The notes below the pieces were generated by a model. That model had not been told where the DNA came from. It saw only the letters and a list, made by a program, of their open reading frames with translations, and did not search any database. A stretch of DNA of 64,000 nucleotides from Mixophyes australis (lineage: Eukaryota > Chordata > Amphibia > Anura > Limnodynastidae). The stretch covers positions 12,309,934 to 12,373,933 of the forward strand of contig JAVHZZ010000008.1 in NCBI GenBank assembly GCA_036250195.1, given 5' to 3'. Below, piece after piece: positions 11,200-23,250 of the stretch. The first letter of the stretch is position 1. The number at the start of each line of letters is the position of its first letter. The translations under genes and the position numbers were made by a program.

Positions 11200-11696
11200 A
11201 CTGCATTCTCATAAATATTGGTACAACCCACAAAACGGCTGCCTCCACTACATTTATGAATTAGGCAAATTTAGGTAATAGGCAAAGACGAACTGGAGAG
11301 AGGAGACCCCTCCCATGACTATTACAGCCCCCACTGCTACCACCTTTAGTTAGACCTATCAAATTGCCTCACAGACATACAGACTTGCTTGTCTTCAAGC
11401 AGACCTTCTTTTGACCCGGCGGAGAGGCTCACACAAAGACTGTACGTGAACTCTTGCTAGGCCTAAAGGCTGTTGTCTGTCTTTGTTATTATTGGTCGAC
11501 AGCAGCTTAATTTTCTGTCCTGGACTGAATTCCAATTGACTATTAGAGCCCAGTGCATACCAGAAAACCGAGTTGCTATCAATCACCAATACCTTTGTCT
11601 GAAAGTAGCTACTGGAACAGTTGGGCTGATGGAGAGAGAGTCGAAGAACAGGAAAAGGGGGCACTAAGTACATTTTCTCTTTTGTAAACTAGGCAC
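11200..11696. other. Unannotated intronic stretch
   Basis: Nothing recognised. Overlapping open frames on both strands look like chance. Confidence 0.55.
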
Positions 11697-12475
11697 TTCT
11701 GTGATGTCCTCTAGCCACCAGAGAATGGTTTCTGTGATGTCCTCTACCCACCAGAGAATGGTTTCTGTGATGTCCTCTTGCCAAGGAGAATGGCTTTTGT
11801 GGTGTTCTCTAGCCATCAGAGATTGACTTTTGGATATCCTCTAGCCACCAGAGAATGGCTTCTGTGATGTCCTCTACCCACCAGAGAATGGTTTCTGTGA
11901 TGTTCTCTACCCACCAGAGAATGGTTTCTGTGATGTCCTCTTGTCAAGGAGAATGGCTTCTGTGATGTTCTCTACCCACCAGAGAATGGTTTCTGTGATG
12001 TTCTCTAGCCAAGGAGAATGACTTCTGTGATGTTCTCTAGCCACCAGAGAATGGTTTCTGTGATGTCCTCTTGCCAAGGAGAATGGCTTTTGTGGTGTTC
12101 TCTAGCCATCAGAGATTGACTTTTGGATATCCTCTAGCCACCAGAGAATGGCTTCTGTGATGTCCTCTACCCACCAGAGAATGGTTTCTGTGATGTTCTC
12201 TACCCACCAGAGAATGGTTTCTGTGATGTCCTCTTGTCAAGGAGAATGGCTTCTGTGATGTTCTCTACCCACCAGAGAATGGTTTCTGTGATGTTCTCTA
12301 GCCAAGGAGAATGACTTCTGTGATGTTCTCTAGCCACCGGAGATTGACTGCTGCGATGTCCTCTAGCCACCAGAGAATGGCTTCTGTGATGTTCTCTAGC
12401 CAAGGAGAATGACTTCTGTGATATTGTCTAGCCACCACAGATGTCCTCTAGCCATCAGAGAATGCCTTCTGTAAT
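11697..12475. repeat. 33-bp minisatellite with 293-bp higher-order repeat
   Basis: About 24 units of GATGTCCTCTA(C/G)CCACC followed by AGAGAATGGTTTCTGT. A shorter variant has CCAAGGAGAATGG. A distinctive stretch (TGGCTTTTGTGGTGTTCTCT... GATTGACTTTTGGATATCC) occurs at 11791 and again at 12084, so a block of about nine units was duplicated with a 293-bp period. Worn-out units (CACCAGAGAAT) continue to about 12805. Confidence 0.93.
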
Positions 12476-14126
12476 TTTCACCAGAAATCAAGGAATGTTG
12501 TCTATATACAATTGTCCATTATTCATCAGAAAATGGGTTAATCCTTTGTTCACTAGCTACCATAAAATTGTGCTTGAATGTTATATTAGTCACCTGAGTA
12601 TTTGGCTTGTATTGTAAATTAGTCACCAGAGAATACCATTTGAAGTTTACATTTAGTATAGTATTAATGGTAATGGTCATATTTTGAAATGGGGCTTGTG
12701 CAGCCACAAGTAGGGAGCTAGTTTTCCATCTTCGACCTTGCATTTTAAAACAATCTATCCTGCCATTGTAGGTATTGGGCTATATAATGTCAATTAGGCA
12801 CCAGAGAATGCAAGTTTTATTGTCCACCAGCCGCCATTATATATAGAATGCCAAAAAAATATATATATTCTGCTAACGTGCTGTCAGGATACCAGTCATT
12901 GTGGCTGCTGTTCGCCTCCTAGTGGAGAGAAAAAAGCAGCTCTGCATTGTATATCTATAGAAGTTGGCAAGCTGTGACTTGCAAATTCCCTGCATATAAC
13001 ATCATTCCTCTCCAAGGCTATAGAACACCAGCGACTCATTGTTCTAGTCATTAATTACAGTGATTTGCAGAGTTAGCTCCTACTTATAGTAATTCAAGGG
13101 CAATATAACTCAAATCAATCAATTACTGGCTAAGGAATAACCATCAAGCCTAATATATCACACTGTGTGCTGTAAGTCCTGTAGGTCTAACATTATATCT
13201 GCATTATCTTTGTGTGACGGGTAGAAATCTGCTCCGAGCTTCACTTTTCATTGCCAGTGGTCTAAACAGTAAATTAAACACCCTTTTCTGAGAACAGAAC
13301 CACAAAGCATAGATGTAACAGCAACATATTTTTTCTTTATAGTATTAACTGATTGTGATCATAGTACAGATAGCTATTTCTTACCCAGATATAATTACTA
13401 CTTCATTTATTCTTCTTTTATTAGTATTTTATCCCCTGTGATTGCAGTGCCTCCATAATGCCAGCGTTGCTTTTCAAATACTAGAATATTATATTATGGT
13501 GTGGTTCTGTTATATTGGTTCTTTGTAGGACAGTATGTTATTGTTGTTTTATTGATCTTTAGACTTGGTATATTGGTCATAGGTGGATACACTCGGACAG
13601 TCTCATTGCTGCACGTTAAGGACCGGCATCATTTAAAGGCTAACTCATTTTTTTTTAATTTTAACTGTAGAATTTCCCTTTACCAATTCTTGTAATTGAC
13701 ACCCTGAGAGTCTAAGCTAACTTCATGTCTCCTACTGATAGTCGGCAATGCGGTCCCATATCTGAAGTCAAACTGTCAGCTCAAACCTCTACTTGTAGTT
13801 TGAATTCCCAGACGTCGGGTGATGCAGAATTGGAGAAGTGGCACTAGAATCCTTGTCATCCTCCACAGCCATTAATAATGTTAAGTATTGATTAGACTGT
13901 TAACTGTTATATCAGTGCTGACTGTAGCTGTAATTTGGGAAGTACAATAGAGGTCAGTGGGAGGTCTATTGGAAGAAATCCTAGTTAGCCTATGGGAAAT
14001 ACAAGAGTAACTAAAAGTCCTGATTTCTGCAGTGTTAACTTTTAGCAATCAAAAGTGACATGGCCTACCCAGAAATAATTTGTGAACTCAAGGGCAAATG
14101 GGCACGACATTGCTGGTTTGGGGCCT
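12476..14126. other. Unannotated intronic stretch
   Basis: Apart from stray minisatellite units at about 12605 and 12791, nothing recognised. Confidence 0.55.
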
Positions 14127-14323
14127 GGGGGTAAATGTATAGCGCTGCGAGTTTCCGGCGGGTTTCAAAAGTGGAGATGTTGCCTATAGCAGCCAATCAG
14201 ATTCTAACTGTCATTTATTTAGTACATTCTACAAAATGACAACTAGAATCTGATTGGTTGCTATAGGCAACATCTCTTCTTTTCAAACCCGCTGGAAACT
14301 CGCAGCTTAATACATTTACCCCC
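14127..14323. mobile_element. Palindromic MITE, 'GGGGTAAATGTATC' family
   Basis: Ends GGGGGTAAATGTA and TACATTTACCCCC. Arms carry GGAGATGTTGCCTATAGCAG and its inverse TTGCTATAGGCAACATCT, with TCATTTATTTAGTAC in the loop. Related to 15897, 17376, 43824 and 54805. Confidence 0.92.
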
Positions 14324-14408
14324 TGGTCTGGGTTGATCTGGGTGTGGACCTAATTTTACACAATTATCCATTTAGAATGCCATGGAGTATGTAATAATAT
14401 GACATTAT

Positions 14409-14565
14409 GGGGTAGATTTATCAAACATTCTAAAAAGGAGAAGTGGAGTGGTTGCCCATAGCAACAGGAAATGATAGAAAACGATATCTAGAAACTGATT
14501 GGTTGCTATGGGCAACACCTCCTCCTCCTCCTCCTCCTTTTTAGAAGGTTTGATAAATCTCCCCC
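14409..14565. mobile_element. Palindromic MITE, related subfamily ('GGGGTAGATTTATC')
   Basis: Ends GGGGTAGATTTATCAAAC and GTTTGATAAATCTCCCCC. Arms contain GGTTGCCCATAGCAAC and TTGGTTGCTATGGGCAAC. A (CTC)n expansion lies in the right arm at 14516-14538. Confidence 0.9.
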
Positions 14566-15440
14566 ATATTTTTATTTAAAGCAATGTCAATGTGGTAGTG
14601 TTTAGCTCGTCTTAGCGTATGAACAAGCTGTCACAATGTAATTATACCACCTACATGAGATCTATATGAGATGATCTTGTGCTGTTCAATGTCTAAATTC
14701 AATGTCTAAATCAATAGAATATTTACATACAGGTCTTTTTTCTTTCTCTTTAGCAATGAACTTCTCAGAATACAGAAGAGCTGAAATAAAATCCGCACCG
14801 TCTACATCCAGAATACTCACGACGGCTACAACCTAAACTTGCCTTTTATCTGTTCACATACGACGAGGTTTGGTTCCGTCTGTTATCATTCTCCAGCGGG
14901 ATTAATTTAAACATCAAAATCAAGCTGTTTCAGTTTTAGCATTGCAACGTCAGTCAGGGGGTTTGCGAGCGGTTTTATGCGTTTGTTGATGGATAGCTGT
15001 TTCCAACATGAGGGCAGTAAATGATTTCTTCACTGATGTGTCCACATTTTTACTATTCAATGCTATGAATGATATAGCACCTGATGCAGAACACACATAT
15101 TCCAGTTATTATTGTCAATGCTGAAAATGATGATAAATGACAATATTACATTACGATTTCTTTTTTAATATCGTTTTCAGTTTCTCCTATTTATGTTCTG
15201 CAAAAAAAAAAAAAAATGCTTTTTATGTAATATACTAAATCTGCCATTACCACTTGGAGTCTATCTTTAAAAGAGTTTCCTTATTTTTCATCTGCTTTTA
15301 ATCCACTAGTACATCAATGGGATCCTGAAGGGTGCCCGATGTAGCTATCCTGGTGCTCACTTCTATTGAGCGGTTCGGAACACTGCTGGAGAGCTGGAGC
15401 TGAGAAAGGATTCAATACATTCAATCAGATATCAGTGGCT
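14566..15440. other. Unannotated intronic stretch
   Basis: Nothing recognised; a poly-A run lies at about 15201-15214. Confidence 0.55.
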
Positions 15441-15896
15441 ATTAGGTTGTGTGGGGGAGAGGTTGGGGTTTTGCTCACAAAGGAAAGATTAGGTTTAGGC
15501 TGCAAAAGGAGGTGGATTAAGCTGTGAGAGGTTATTGCTAGGCTTGTAGCGGTTAGGTTGTGTGGGATATTTGTTGGATGTTGGGGGATAGTTTAGAATT
15601 GGGCTAAGGTGGAGTTTAAGGTTAACCCTTCAGTAGGACAGGTCAGGCTTTGGGCTTTCGAATATTTTGGATTACACTTTCAGGGTGACCGGCTGTAGGG
15701 GAATATTTATGGTTAGGCTTTGAAGGGGTCAGGATAGCTTTGATGGATAATTAGGATTAAGCTTCATGTAGGACCGGTTGGGGTTGGATTCTGGGAAGGC
15801 AGCGGTGGGCTTTGAGGGAACAGATTAGGGTTGGGCTGTGGAGGTTGGAGTTAAGCTTTGAGGAGAACAGATTTGGGCTGGACTATTGGAGATTTA
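15441..15896. repeat. G-rich degenerate repeat
   Basis: Loose repeats of GGTTAGG, GGGTTGGGCT and AAGCTTTGAGG spaced about 35-50 bp. The plus strand is G-rich with several GGG runs, so quadruplex structure is possible on that strand. Copies are too diverged to fix a unit. Confidence 0.5.
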
Positions 15897-16071
15897 GGGG
15901 TATATTTATCAAGCTGCCAGTTTGAAAAAGTGGAGATGTTGCCTATAGCAACCATTCAGATTCTAGCTATCATTTATTTAGTACAGTCTACAAAATGACA
16001 ACTAGAATCTGATTGGTTGCTATAGGCAACATCTCCACTTTTTCAAACCCGCAGCTTGATACATTTACCCC
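15897..16071. mobile_element. Palindromic MITE with TTA duplication (175 bp)
   Basis: Ends GGGGTATATTTATCAAGC and GCTTGATACATTTACCCC; flanked by TTA on both sides (15894-15896 and 16072-16074). Arms carry GATGTTGCCTATAGCAACC and its inverse. Same length as 17376-17550. A TTA duplication is typical of PIF/Harbinger elements (inference). Confidence 0.93.
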
Positions 16072-16389
16072 TTAGAGTTAGACATTTTTTAGGGATTTTA
16101 TAGAGTTGGATTAAGCTATGAATACACTATGGCTGCTTGGGTAAAGGAGGAGATTGCATAGAGGGCCATAGCCATTTAAAACAATGGTTTGCAGTTGCTC
16201 TATCTCACCATGGTTAATGGCCACAATTATTGATGTGTCTAGGTGACTGTGTGGTAAAAATCAAAATTAAACTTTTGTTAGTAACTTTCTTTGCTTGTGG
16301 CAGATTCCTCTTCCTCTCTAACAACCATTCCAGCTGAATCTGACTCCTCTCACATAAACACGGGGAGAACATACAACTCCATAATACTT

Positions 16390-16442
16390 GAGTAAGAAAA
16401 CTTACTCCATTTTTTACTTACCTTTCCTTAATGAATCAGGTC
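16390..16442. mobile_element. End fragment of 'CTGATTCATTAAGG' MITE
   Basis: AAACTTACTCC... CCTTTCCTTAATGAATCAGG matches the right end of the copies at 3299 and 33515. Just before it, 16355-16382 is a scrap of the SINE core (CACGGGGAGAACATACAACT). Confidence 0.6.
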
Positions 16443-16568
16443 CGTTGTGTTCAGTATGCGTGCCTTGATAAATCAGGCACACATGTTCAAAAGTTTGTTT
16501 CACCAGAGGAATATGGATATCTAGTAAGTGTGATTCCATTTTGGTACAGGATCTCACTTCTACACTAC

Positions 16569-16780
16569 GGGGTAGATTTATCTACTGGTATCCTTAGCTC
16601 TGTAATATCCCTTTTTTTTGTTAGATATGTCAAACCTTCCAAAAAGGAAAAGTGGAGGTGTTGCCCATAGCAACCAATCAGAGAACAGCTATCAGTTATC
16701 TAGCACAGCCTAGAAGATTATAGCTCGATTCTGATTGGTTGCTATGGGCAACACTTCCCCTTTCAACAAATCTATCTCTA
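16569..16780. mobile_element. Palindromic MITE, 'GGGGTAGATTTATC' subfamily
   Basis: Arms GGTGTTGCCCATAGCAACC and GGTTGCTATGGGCAACAC surround a TATCAGTTATCTAGCAC loop. The left arm is interrupted by about 45 bp (16587-16630) absent from 14409-14565. Confidence 0.85.
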
Positions 16781-17375
16781 TGTTATTTTTGTTTGAGCAC
16801 GGATTTTCCCACAACAGATTCCTGCATGGTTTTTGGTGAAAAAACACAAATTTGCTTAAAGGCACTATAATATATAATTCTGGTAAATGCAATCCTCTGT
16901 TTACCACATTATACCATCACAAAAAAATACTACACCATATACTTGTTTTATTTTAATTTGTTTCTCTCTTCACCACACATTTCGAAATTCCCCACCCATA
17001 CAAGACGAAGACCTACCAGCTTGTGTTTTATTGAGATATTCATGGACTATGAGCTTCATGGACTCTTGTACACAATAATATAGCACCTATACCTCTGGTT
17101 TGTCGACATTTAATTAGCTGTGTTATTTGCCGAATAAAATAGGTTGCCGAAAAATTAGGTGAGCTCACACTGATCCAATACAAGCTAGTCCAGCTCACCT
17201 TATTTTGCATTCGCCATTGCAAACAAACAACGTTTGTAATATGGGAGGGGCATTGACAACAGGCCGGCCTATTAAAATCAGGCAAGTAGGGAAGTTGGTC
17301 TACTATCCATCATGGCATGGTTAGAGGATTTGGCAATGTACAGGAGTTGGGCAGATCATGTCACAAAGATATTTA

Positions 17376-17550
17376 GGACTAGATTTACTAACCTGCGGGT
17401 TTGAAAAAGTGGAGATGTTGCCTATAGCAACCAATCAGATTCTAGCTGTCATTTTGTAGAAGGTACTAAATAAATGACAGCTAGAATCTGATTGGTTGCT
17501 ATAGGCAACATCTCCACGTTTTCAAATCCGCAGTTTAGTAAATATACCCC
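17376..17550. mobile_element. Palindromic MITE with TTA duplication (175 bp)
   Basis: Starts GGACTAGATTTACTAACC and ends GTTTAGTAAATATACCCC, with TTA at 17373-17375 and 17551-17553. Arms are nearly perfect over TGGAGATGTTGCCTATAGCA. Confidence 0.93.
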
Positions 17551-18030
17551 TTAATTTTAACATTGTAAGTTTTAGGCAAGTTTTTCTTTAAGGACTGAAA
17601 CTGAGCAGTTTGTGCCTGTTGGGATGTACTCCGGCCCCTTCATCCGTTAAAAAATGCAAGTTCTTTCAAGGCATTTTTGGAATTATCTACAACTGTTATC
17701 TCTTACTGCTGCCATGAGATAATGAAAATACAAAATCAAATTTTGTGTCAGATTCACTCTGTGCGTGATTTATGGTGATAGGCTACATTCACTTTTGGAC
17801 GTTGTCCAATATATTATACAGAAATGTTTAATTGCTGAAAGTCACAAATGTTTTTCTACATTTCTCGAAACAAAATGAGGGGAATTGGAACGAACAGAGA
17901 ACATGATTTGTAATTCGAGTAAATCTATTTAGATTCATCTACATTATATACATAAAAATGTAAAATGATGACATAATTAGTGTATATGTGTTGAGCTTCA
18001 GAAATTCCTGTCTGTGTCACATGACTCAAT
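17551..18030. other. Unannotated intronic stretch
   Basis: Nothing recognised. Confidence 0.6.
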
Positions 18031-18038
18031 GTAAAAAT

Positions 18039-18554
18039 TAGAGATGAGCACTGACCTCCGTAAACTGGTTTTGGTTTCGGATCTGGATTAGCTTTGTGTT
18101 TTGGTTTTGGCAAAACCGCCCTCGTGTGCTTTGGTTTTGGATTTTTTTTTGTTCCTACATTATTATTAACCTCAATAACACTAATTTCAAGTCATTTACA
18201 GTCAATTTTGACCACCTCACAAATCACAATATTATTTTCATACACTTTTGGACAAATACTGCAGCGACCTGGCTGGATGGTAAGCGACAGAACAATGACA
18301 CAAACACACGGCAGTTCCTAGCACATCTAGGACACATTGGCACACAGCAGTGGCAGAAAAGATAAATGGGGGTCCGCCCTACTTCCCACCCACCGTTATG
18401 TTGGATCTTAAAAAGGAATAAAAAAATCGCGAGATCCGACGACGTAACAATGACGTTTTGCCTCGTTTTCGATTTCGAGGCCGGGTGAAAGTACCGAGCC
18501 GAGCCTAAGTTCAGGTGTGTTCGGTTCTCGAGGAACCGAGCCTGAGCATTTCTA
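18039..18554 (+). mobile_element. hAT-type non-autonomous element, copy 1
   Basis: Terminal inverted repeats are TAGAGATGAGCA and TGAGCATTTCTA. A perfect 8-bp target duplication GTAAAAAT lies at 18031-18038 and 18555-18562. The interior matches 51913-52516 across its length: TTTGGTTTTGG-rich left part, ACCTCAATAACACTAATTTC, GCAGCGACCTGGCTGGATGG and GGACACATTGGCACACAGCA. Short open frames are shared by the copies but resemble no transposase. Confidence 0.93.
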
Positions 18555-18562
18555 GTAAAAAT

Positions 18563-19571
18563 GTTCCATTATGAAAATTAACACACAGGTAGACTGTGCT
18601 ACTTACTGCCCCATTGCAACCACTCTCTGCACTCGCCTTTTCAAGGAGAACTGCACCCAAAAATAACAAGTTAATGAATTATATCTACTCTCGGGTATCC
18701 TCAAATGCTTCCCCCCCCCCAGTCCACTGCCACTAATAGAAATTGGATCCGGAGGGACCCACTGAGCCGTAGAAACCCTGAACCCCATATAAGTCAGCTC
18801 TGTGTTTTATTATGACTTAGTGAACTCCACTCAAAACCTATATTTTAAGTTTTGGGCCCAGTTCCTCTTTAAATGGCAAAACATTCTAGAGAAATTGTGA
18901 TACATAATCTATTCTATATCTATTAATATATAAGAGAAAATATTTCATGAGGTGAATCCGATGGGCCTGTCCGAGAGGGAGCCCTGGAGCCACCAGTACA
19001 TCCGTTAAGTTATAGATTTTTCTGGTTTCCATTTCAAGACTATCCTATAAGGCCAATTACTTCTTCTTGAATGCAATTCTTTCTTATATTTCCCGGGAGC
19101 ACGCCTCTAGAGTTTGACCGCTTGTTGCACAAGTCCTTTTAGATGAAATACTAATCCACGCTGAACATCTCCAATCCCTTAATGTATTTGAACATTTATA
19201 ACGTATCCCACCTCAGGTCTCCTCTGAGATATACATTAAGGTCATTCTGTTTCTCCCGATATGTTTTACGACGTACTGTCGACCAAGCAGTTTCTGAGCA
19301 CTTTAATTTATTTATATCCTTCTGGAGATAAGGTCTGTTGCAGCAGTTTTAATTGTCCCAGAAGGAAATGTACGTCTGTATCTAATACTGTGTATGTAGC
19401 AGACAAATGACAAGGCTCAATCCAGGTTTGTCTGTGATGTCTGTATGGTGTAATTGGATCTGTACATGTTGTTTAGATTCCCCAAACCTACTATATTAAC
19501 CAATCCTATTGCTGTCTGTTGTTTTGCAAAATTGCAATGGTTAAGCAAGTTACATTAAAGGGGGAACTGCC
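18563..19571. other. Unannotated intronic stretch
   Basis: Nothing recognised. Confidence 0.6.
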
Positions 19572-19579
19572 ATGTAAAC

Positions 19580-19895
19580 CATACTTGCTGTCCGGGAGCT
19601 GCCGGGAGGAGGGGGGGGGGGGGGGGTGAGTCATGCGGGGGCGGAGCTGAGCAAATTGCATCATTTTGGCCCTGCCCCGTGACGTAATGATGGAAACGCA
19701 TCATTTTACAGCGGAGGGAGGGTGGAGGGGTTAAATGCCGCAAATCCCTGCGAAGTGCGGCATTTTGGATCTAATTCTGTCCACTTCACTAGGAAGTGGG
19801 CAGATGCGGAAGGCTGCTATACTCTCCCGGGAATGCGGGAGACCTACCCGGAATCTGGGAGTCTCCCGGACATTCCGGGAGAGTTGGCAAGTATG
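19580..19895. mobile_element. hAT-like MITE with intact 8-bp duplication
   Basis: Starts CATACTTGCTGTCCGGGAG and ends CCGGGAGAGTTGGCAAGTATG. The target duplication ATGTAAAC is perfect (19572-19579 and 19896-19903). Contains GCATCATTTTGGCCCTG and CCACTTCACTAGGAAGTGG. A run of about 16 G lies at 19611-19626. Confidence 0.9.
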
Positions 19896-19903
19896 ATGTA
19901 AAC

Positions 19904-20871
19904 ATAACCTTAACCCCTTAGTGACTGGAATAACTTTATACACTCGCAACCAGATCAAATTTTAGCATTTTTGAGATGTGTTGTTGAAACCAAGAACACT
20001 CTATTAAGGGATGTTTGACTAGGGTGTAAGCACCTTACTTTATTCAATCTTCAGCTCCTGCTTCTCTTGGGTGTCCTCAGTTTTGGAGCAGACAGGGTTG
20101 GATCAACATGTTGCCAATCATATCATTAGAATGTTCACAGCAGCATAGAGTATTTCAGGAGATCAATGTGATGGTCTGGTGGGAGGCAGAGAGCTGTCCA
20201 CCTGTGATTATGGCAGTAAGTATAGAGCTGGGTGTTTCAGGGGCAGTCTCATGATGGGAGGCAAGAATGGAGGAAGCCACAACCTAGAGAGTTATGTAGA
20301 TAGATATAGACATAGTGAAAGAAGCAGGGCCCCATAATGTTACCTCTGTACATGATCTTTTATTGTCTATCTTGTGCTTTGCACAGAATGTATATTGTTC
20401 CTGTAAAACGCATGAGACAGACCTAGCACACCTGCTCCTCTGCCTGAGCGTTGCCAATTAATGTACCTGACTTAAAATTCAAGTGGAAAATCAAAATATT
20501 GAGCTCTTTTGAAGCAGAAACAGTCAGAGGATCCTGGTATCTGTTTAACTGGCAGAAAGGAGAAAACATTCCTGTATTTTTGAACCTCAATTCAGCATTT
20601 CATTTTGAGTGGATGTTTCCAGTCTTTGGGGGGATTCATCCGTTGGATAATAAGGTGTAAAGAACATTGATGTGCTGCAGCCCAAAGCAACAATCAGATA
20701 TCATATATCAGCATTTAGGCACATACAATAGTCAGATTAATGAAAGCTTATATCTGATTGGTTGGTGTGAGTCACAGCCAGTAGTCGAAGTGGGGATGTA
20801 TACCGGGGTATGTCATACCGCCACCTCTCCTACTGTCTTCATTGTAACAATATCACATTGCAGTCACTTAC

Positions 20872-20908
<37 letters not shown>

Positions 20909-22517
20909 TGGTGGAAGTGGGGGGTATACGGGGGTATGTCATACTGCCACCTCTCCTACTGCCTTCATTGTAAGACCATCAAATACATTCCTGTTACATT
21001 TTTCATACTGCCACTAAATTTCCACTTCGACCATTGGTCGCAGCACATGCTATAATTTCAACATTTTAGTAGATAAGTCCCATTGTTTTCCAGAAAGAGA
21101 TTAAATACTTTTGAAATACGGTAACACAGAATGAGATAAACACAATGCCATGCATTGTACCTTACTGCTGTGTCAGTGCTTATATGTATTAACAATTGTC
21201 ATCATGGGGCTAAAAAAAAAACAACAAGTTTTTTCTTTCTACTGTCAGCTCACCAGACTTCGGCTTTTTATCTGAATTTGTTAAATTTATTTTAAGTTTC
21301 ATTCTTCTGCCTGTACATCATTTTTTTTTGAGTCCTGTTCACAAAGTGTGACAATCTGTCCATACTCGATTTGGTTGAGGGTGTCAGAAAAAAGAGGAGC
21401 TTAAGAGAAGGTAGATTGCCAGAGAAACACATTGACTGTATAAACTTAATTTCTTACAGCATAGAAGAGCATTTGACATGACAATGTTCCTACGTCAGAA
21501 GCATTGCACATTGTTATTCTGCTGTTGGGTCGTATACGAGGTACGGCTATGGGCCCCAGGTTGGCTCCCTGAATACCCCATTCTGCTCATGCAACGGAGG
21601 GCATATGCTCAGAAGCAGAGAGAGCGGAGGGGGGCTGAAGCCACACTCCCTTTAAAAGTGTCTAAAAATTGCCGTGTGTGAGATGAAGAATGACTACATT
21701 AGGTACCATGACCAAAGAAATAGGCTGTTGGTTTTACCCTTTTAAGATTTTTTTTCTTTTAACAAAGACCATTTACAGCACAAAACAAGGCTCTATTTAA
21801 GTCAATGTCTCATTTTTTTCTTTTCATTTTAAAGGATACAAAACTTAAAAGGGCAAGTAATATATTTGACCTTGAATTCACAATAATATGTCTCTCCCAA
21901 TTTCTCTCAGCCAAGTATGAGGCTGGCCTTGGACACAAATATCTTCTAACAAGGAAAGTATTTCTGAGACGGATTGTGCTTTAACCTCGAGAAACAAAGG
22001 AAGAGGATGACTGTCAACTCATCAAAGGCCATTAAATACAGTTTCCATGACTTTCAAACATGTTTCCAGAACCTGTCTGTGTCATTCTGACTTGATAAAT
22101 GGCAACATTAATGATGGACGCCACAGTGAAAGACCCAGCAGCATTTAACCTTCTGTTTTCATGCTATTCTATTGGATCTCTTGTAGTATTAATTTAATCA
22201 GAACTTGACTTCTTGGCTGTTTGTCTTTAGCGTTAACTTTTCATGTGTTTATTTTTTTAGATTTTGTGGATCGTGGGAGCTTGCAATTCACTATGGAACC
22301 TAAGGCGCTGATTTCTCAATGAGGTCCCTGCTTCCTAGGGAATGTATAGGATAAACATTGGTTTAGACCACAGATTGTCTGTCCTTATTGTGTGTTGGTG
22401 ATGGATCAACTTTAACTGTCTACGTTTTTCTTTCTGAGTTAGGCAATTCCATGGACATGGTATTAGGACCATACATAAAATAAGGACATAACCGACACAT
22501 GAAATTATGCATTGGGC
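19904..22517. other. Unannotated intronic stretch with small repeats
   Basis: 20671-20775 may be a decayed palindromic MITE (AACAATCAGATATCA / TATCTGATTGGTTG). Two copies of an approximately 60-bp segment (GGGGTATGTCATAC(C/T)GCCAC) flank a (TA)n at 20873-20906. The rest is unrecognised. Confidence 0.5.
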
Positions 22518-22850
22518 TAGCACAGTGGCCTAGTGGTTAGCACTTCTGCCTCACATCACTGGGGTCATGAGTTCTATTCCCGACCATGGCCTTATCTGTG
22601 TGGAGTTTGTATGTTCTCCCTGTGTTTGCGTGGGCTTCCTCCGGGTTCTCTGGTTTCCTCCCACACGCCAAAAAGATTCTAGTAGGTTAATTGGCTGCTA
22701 CCAAAATTGACCAAAGTCTCTCTGTCTGTGTGTATATATTAGGGAATTTAGACTGTAAGCTCCAATGGGGCAGGGACTGATGTGAATGAGTTCTCCGTAC
22801 AGCGTTGTGGAATAAGTGGCGCTATATAAATAAATGATGATGATGATGAT
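22518..22850 (+). mobile_element. tRNA-headed SINE with L2-like tail, copy 3
   Basis: Full-length plus-strand copy. Box A-like TGGCCTAGTGGTTAGCACTT begins at 22526 and box B-like GAGTTCTATTCC at 22569. Then follow the core (GTTTGTATGTTCTCC, GGGCTTCCTCCGGGTTCTC), the L2-like tail (TTTAGACTGTAAGCTCCAAT, GGGCAGGGACT), GTGGCGCTATATAAATAA and a (TGA)n end. Confidence 0.94.
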
Positions 22851-23250
22851 TGTACACAGTGTTTTGTTGTGTTAAGCAGTTTGTTCCAACACATAAAATA
22901 TTCACATTTGTTGGGCTTTCCATGAAAACTACACCAGTTCAGTAAAATAACATGTGTGAACTTGTAATAATGTGCAAAAACAACTTCTGTACATCACCAT
23001 GACATTAACAAGCATTGTGAGGGATATTAAAGTAACAAAAAGTTTACACAGTGCAACTACTTGTATATTTTTAGCACTTATTTTTATTGATTCACACACA
23101 TAGGGCCTGAAAAAATGTTTGTTTGTTTTTCCCCTTGAAATACATTTCTCAGGATTAATGTATACTGAATTTTTACAGTTGGTGCTGATTGCCAACACGT
23201 GTTGTAGCGTGCGTAAGTGACCATCATCACTAGTAATCTGTTTGAGTCGA
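22851..23250. other. Unannotated intronic stretch
   Basis: Nothing recognised. Confidence 0.6.

Noticed and set aside
18094..18365. A gene encoding the shared frame in the TAGAGATG element
   Set aside because: The frame resembles no transposase, is short, and its start includes low-complexity TTTTGG repeats. Kept only as an observation about the element.
22526..22580. A tRNA gene (boxes A and B)
   Set aside because: The promoter boxes belong to the SINE head. The cloverleaf is not maintained and the same sequence recurs in other SINE copies.
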